Below are positions 60,226-64,000 of a stretch of DNA of 64,000 nucleotides, piece after piece. The notes below the pieces were generated by a model that worked only from the letters and a program-made list of their open reading frames with translations, had not been told where the DNA came from and did no database searches. Source of the stretch: Andrena cerasifolii (lineage: Eukaryota > Arthropoda > Insecta > Hymenoptera > Andrenidae). The stretch spans positions 9,127,433 to 9,191,432 of the forward strand of contig NC_135120.1 in assembly GCF_050908995.1 (NCBI RefSeq), read 5' to 3'. The position numbers were made by a program, and so were the translations under genes. Every line of letters starts with the position of its first letter. Positions within the stretch are counted from its first letter, which is position 1.

Positions 60226-62338
60226 AGCACTCTCCATCCGCCCCGCGGACATTGAACGATAACAGGAGAACCGATTTCCGTTCCCTTCGATGGCAAAGTG
60301 ACGCGCAAAACCGTGCAAATTCGTAGCTAAGAAAACGAAGAAAAGGGAATCGTGCATGGGAGAGCCTGCAATTCCCACCGCGAACTATGAAACGGTAGGC
60401 CCTGGACGAAGGGAGGCCAGGGGAAGACAATATCGAGGGTGGATCTCGTGAAAGCGGTAAACGCAAACGCTCAGCTTCGCCGGGAGCCGTAAAGTCGAAG
60501 CCAGATAGGGGATTAGGCCGTTGATATCGATAACGACTTTAATACCGTTTCCTTCGAGCCTCGAAGACGCAGCATCGCCCACTTTAGTGTCGATCGTGAA
60601 TTTCGCGTCCCGCTGGATAGTTCGCGATCTGGGATTAATCGTTCCCCGCGTTGCCAACAATGCCGCAACAAAGCGACGTCCGTTAATCAATGACAAGGCT
60701 GGACCAGGCCTGTCCGCATCGGAGCGTCCGTCTTCTGCTATGACGTTCGACTGAATGGACGTAGTACGTACTTCCTTTCAGCTCCATTATTAGGGAAGCG
60801 ATTCTCCTCGTTTCAATGCGGCATTCTCTTGCCTCCTGCCTTTTTCCAACGTTCCCCGGCAGCGCGAGCGTCGCTTGCAGCGACCACCGAATTCGTATCG
60901 CGGCCGCCACGCCCACTAATGAATTTAATTAGCGACTCGCGTAGTCCTGGCTAATTACAACGGGCCTTCCTTTGGCAGGGACTTGTCACAGAGTCGCGGA
61001 CAAGGCGGTCCTCTACCATTTCCCCGCGATATCCCTTCGGTCGGTGTCGATTTCACGTGAAACGACGACAATGCGAAATGCGATTCAATTAGAGTCCTCA
61101 GCCGGGCTACCGCTGCGCGAGAGTCTCTGGAATTTTATGAAATATCAATCAACCATGTCCATACGGGCGCCCGGCAGCATTGTTAACAGTCGGGGCGATA
61201 TTTTTTTTCTCATGCTCCCGTCGCACGCTATCGAGCAGGAACGCGGTGATGTATTCAGATTGAGCGCCGTCTGAGTGAAGATTCGCGACAGATAGTCGAG
61301 GCATTGTTTCGCAGGAATGCTTATGATTGGGGTCAGCGCGGGTTGGAGGACCTTTGTCCCGGCGCACGGGTACGAATTCAATTTCAATGGATCGCGCATT
61401 CGAATTACGAGGGTGTACCTGCGCTCGGGGAAACAACAAAATCTGTTACGCTTTAAGCCGGCGCGCTTTGTCGAAATTTAGAGACAATTCGCCCTTTGAG
61501 CACGCGCTCCACCTGTTTAGCTGCGATCGGCGTTTCGCGTGCCCTCGACTTCACTGCTTCGAACGCTTGCGCCCCAATTTCGTTCCGAGCCCTTACTTCG
61601 CGCGTGTAGAGTGACCCTGCCAGGGAGTCGTTGCATCTTTGCCTTGGCTCGCAGAGAATAACCGGGCGAACTCGCGCGGCCCGTGTTTCCACGATGTAAC
61701 TACTACGCTTTCCTTCTACGCATCTTTATTCCACAAGTACTGTCGGAGCAAGTGCTCGACGGGAGTTCCCTGCCTCCGCGCCGAAAGCCGCGCGATTTTT
61801 GTCGCAGTGCCGCGGCAAGCCGCTGGTTGAACGTAATTCGAATCCTCCAGCGTTAAAGAGCGTTCCCGAGCGTTCGAGGAACCGACGTGCTTAATTGTCC
61901 GTTTGTTAGAAGAGCGGTACGCCGCAGCAAGCACGACGCCGCAACGCGCGGCTCTCGCAGTAACGCGCTCGTTAGGGGCGGATTTTGCATCCCGCCGATT
62001 GCTAATTACTTTCTGATTCTTGCGCGAACTCCCGGGGCCCGGCTGGCTGGATATTGCGCCGTTCCACGGGAATTCGATTTGGTCGGTTAGCGGAACGATG
62101 GCTGGCGTTACACTAAACGAAGCGGGATTCTTCGGGGGAGGGTCCGTAGGAATTGATTTTACGACCAAACCGCTGAAAATGAAACGATCCTGGCCTCGAA
62201 ATTGAGGATTTTCGCCGGGGAAAGGAATCGATAACAGGGGAGGTTCTGGGAATGAAATCTTCAGCGTGCAGTGTCGGGGAAAGATATTTTGAACGAAGAA
62301 AGACGGAGACGTAATTCGACAAAGAGAAACTGTGTCGC
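60226..62338. other. No supported gene
   Basis: GC-rich with many frames up to 150 residues on both strands (for example minus 61716-62168). They overlap heavily and show no domain or splice support. Confidence 0.5.
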
Positions 62339-62342
62339 TTAA

Positions 62343-63071
62343 GGGGAGGTTCCGGTCTAGAGCCCTAAGAAATAGGTGATCTTTAGGAATTAATTACGGC
62401 AAAACTACTATATATATTTTGATGGGACTTTTTGCATTGTATCAAGGATGTCTTAAGCTACAGAAATATATTTTTTGTTTTATAATTCATCATCGCAGAC
62501 GGCACTGGGGAGTCGTTGAAGTCAAGGCGTCAAAAAATTGATCCAAATCGGTGGGACATGTATTTCCAAAAGTTATTATCCGATTCGACTGAAACTTTTT
62601 TATTTTGAAGAATATATTTCTGGCTAGGGGGGAAACCAGAAAGAAATACAAAAATGACATTTTTTTTAGAAAATAACGACACTTGAAGTTTGAAATCACT
62701 TTTTCCCTATATTTTTCATCCTTTCAACGCCTTTGAAAATTACAAATTTTCATTTTTTGTATTTTTTCTGGTATCCCCACTAGTCAGAAGTATGTTCTTC
62801 GAAATATAAAAAAGTTTCAGTCGAATCGGATAATAACTTTTGGAGATACAGGTCCCACCGTTTTGAGAACACTGTTTCGAGAAAAACGCGTTTAAAGTTT
62901 TACGTGAGTGCCGAGTGGTCGGATGTTCCCCATGTATTTGCCGCTATTCAAATACCTATAACTTCGGGAATTGTACGTATTTCAATAAATCCTTTTAAAC
63001 GCGTATTCCTAAAAGGTTGAACATTCGAAAAATTAAATAAAAAAAATCGACTTTTAGACCGGAACCTCCCC
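62343..63071. mobile_element. 729-bp TIR element, diverged fold-back
   Basis: TTAA at both borders (62339-62342, 63072-63075). The ends GGGGAGGTTCCGGTCTA and their inverse match over 17 of 17 bases. Inside, a second paired block (about 62551-62660 against 62740-62860) includes AAAAGTTATTATCCGATTCG and ATATATTT...CTGG/CCCC, while the region between outer ends and inner block pairs poorly. This copy is older than 4432-4757 or 53326-53868. No coding frame. Confidence 0.8.
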
Positions 63072-63075
63072 TTAA

Positions 63076-64000
63076 AGTCACAAGGTTCCGTGGAATATGT
63101 CAGCGACGCGGATATGATAAATTGTTACTTCCCAGCTTCCTGCCGACCGCGTTCCATGGTCGAGGATTAAAGCTGCAAATAAAATTGGCGGCGCGTGTTG
63201 GGAATTAGTGATTATCGGACATCATAAATTAGAATTCTTGGACAATCGTACCTCCGGGTTTGAGATAATCGTCCAAGATACATTCGTTAATCAGAATTGG
63301 GCTTTATCGGGAACATCGACCGCACTACGTCATCCCGTGCGAGTCGAAACGGTATCACGGTGTAAATGCATTAATGCGTTTGTTTCCAAATTATTTGCAG
63401 CGATCTATGCACGGAAACGTGGAGGTTTTCGTGATAAATCCTCGCAGTTAAATCCACACGGCCGGCGATAACGTCAAGTTGTTAATGGGGGCGTAATAAA
63501 ATTTTACAGCCCATTACCGTGGAACTATCAAATCGCCAGGGTTATGGGGGAAATTAAGAGGCGTCGGCTAGAGTTTATTAGATTTAATGCTCTACGCTCG
63601 ATTCCCTGCGCCACCTCACCCAACCGTTAAATAACAAATTCCCTTGGCCATGCAGACTCCGTCTGCCGCGTTTCGGTTAGGCGAAAATGGAAAAACTCCC
63701 ACGAATTTCCTAGCCTCGATACACTACGCTCCGTTACAAATCATTTCAGCTACAATATTGACCTGGCATATGTACAGCATGCTTATTGGGATCGAACGAG
63801 TATTACTCCACGAATGTTACGCGCAGATGACAACTATATTGAATCCAGCCCTGCCAGTGAAAATTATGCGCCTGTTATAATTAACTGCGATACGCTGTTT
63901 TGGCGCAAATGAACGACGTTCGTGCCGGTGGCGTTGAAAAGTTGAGACGTCGATGATGGAATCATTGTGTCAACCGGAATAATGTTTAGTTATTTATTTA
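63076..64000. other. No recognised feature
   Basis: Mixed sequence; short plus frames at 63208-63471 and 63644-63880 have no domain. The window ends without a recognisable boundary. Confidence 0.55.

Overview
The window looks like an intergenic and/or intronic stretch of an insect nuclear genome, probably a hymenopteran (inference). AT-rich tracts alternate with GC-rich tracts in which CpG looks abundant by eye. I see no bacterial-style gene packing, and the many cut-and-paste DNA transposon remnants fit insect DNA. No complete protein gene can be supported in 64 kb. Nearly all open frames are short, lack recognisable domains and overlap on both strands, as expected of GC-rich noncoding DNA. 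No tRNA, rRNA or CRISPR array was found.

What the sequence does support is a dense set of non-autonomous terminal-inverted-repeat (TIR) elements. (1) TA- or TTAA-flanked fold-back elements of 0.5-0.75 kb, mostly palindromic along their length: 15960-16679, 19521-20212, 23067-23754, 30834-31530, 39805-40520, 53326-53868, 62343-63071. (2) TTAA-flanked piggyBac-type elements: 7720-8578, 48992-49484, 56452-57000. (3) hAT-type elements with 8-bp target duplications: 22740-22986, 50486-50927, 50670-50875, 59915-60217, probably 33058-33294. (4) A TAA-flanked family: 25904-26314 and 43778-44212, with solo ends near 1040 and 17491. (5) A TA-flanked 1.37-kb element at 43310-44680. (6) A solo LTR at 52103-52589. 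Several are nested; at 50426-51119 there are three layers, two of them with near-intact target duplications.

Two minisatellites stand out. A 32-bp unit repeated 19 times (27061-27660) lies inside a TIR element and shows a 128-bp higher-order period. A 34-bp unit is repeated nine times almost without change (55939-56246).

Coding signal is weak. The best candidates are minus-strand exon-like segments at 12893-13238 (one transmembrane helix, apparent frameshift at a run of six C) and 58960-59225 (possible first part of a MARVEL/Snakeskin-like membrane protein), and a plus-strand frame at 13958-14209. The 11-14.5 kb and 57.5-60 kb segments are the most gene-like parts of the window. The rest is described as stretches in which I recognise nothing beyond the listed repeats and hairpins.
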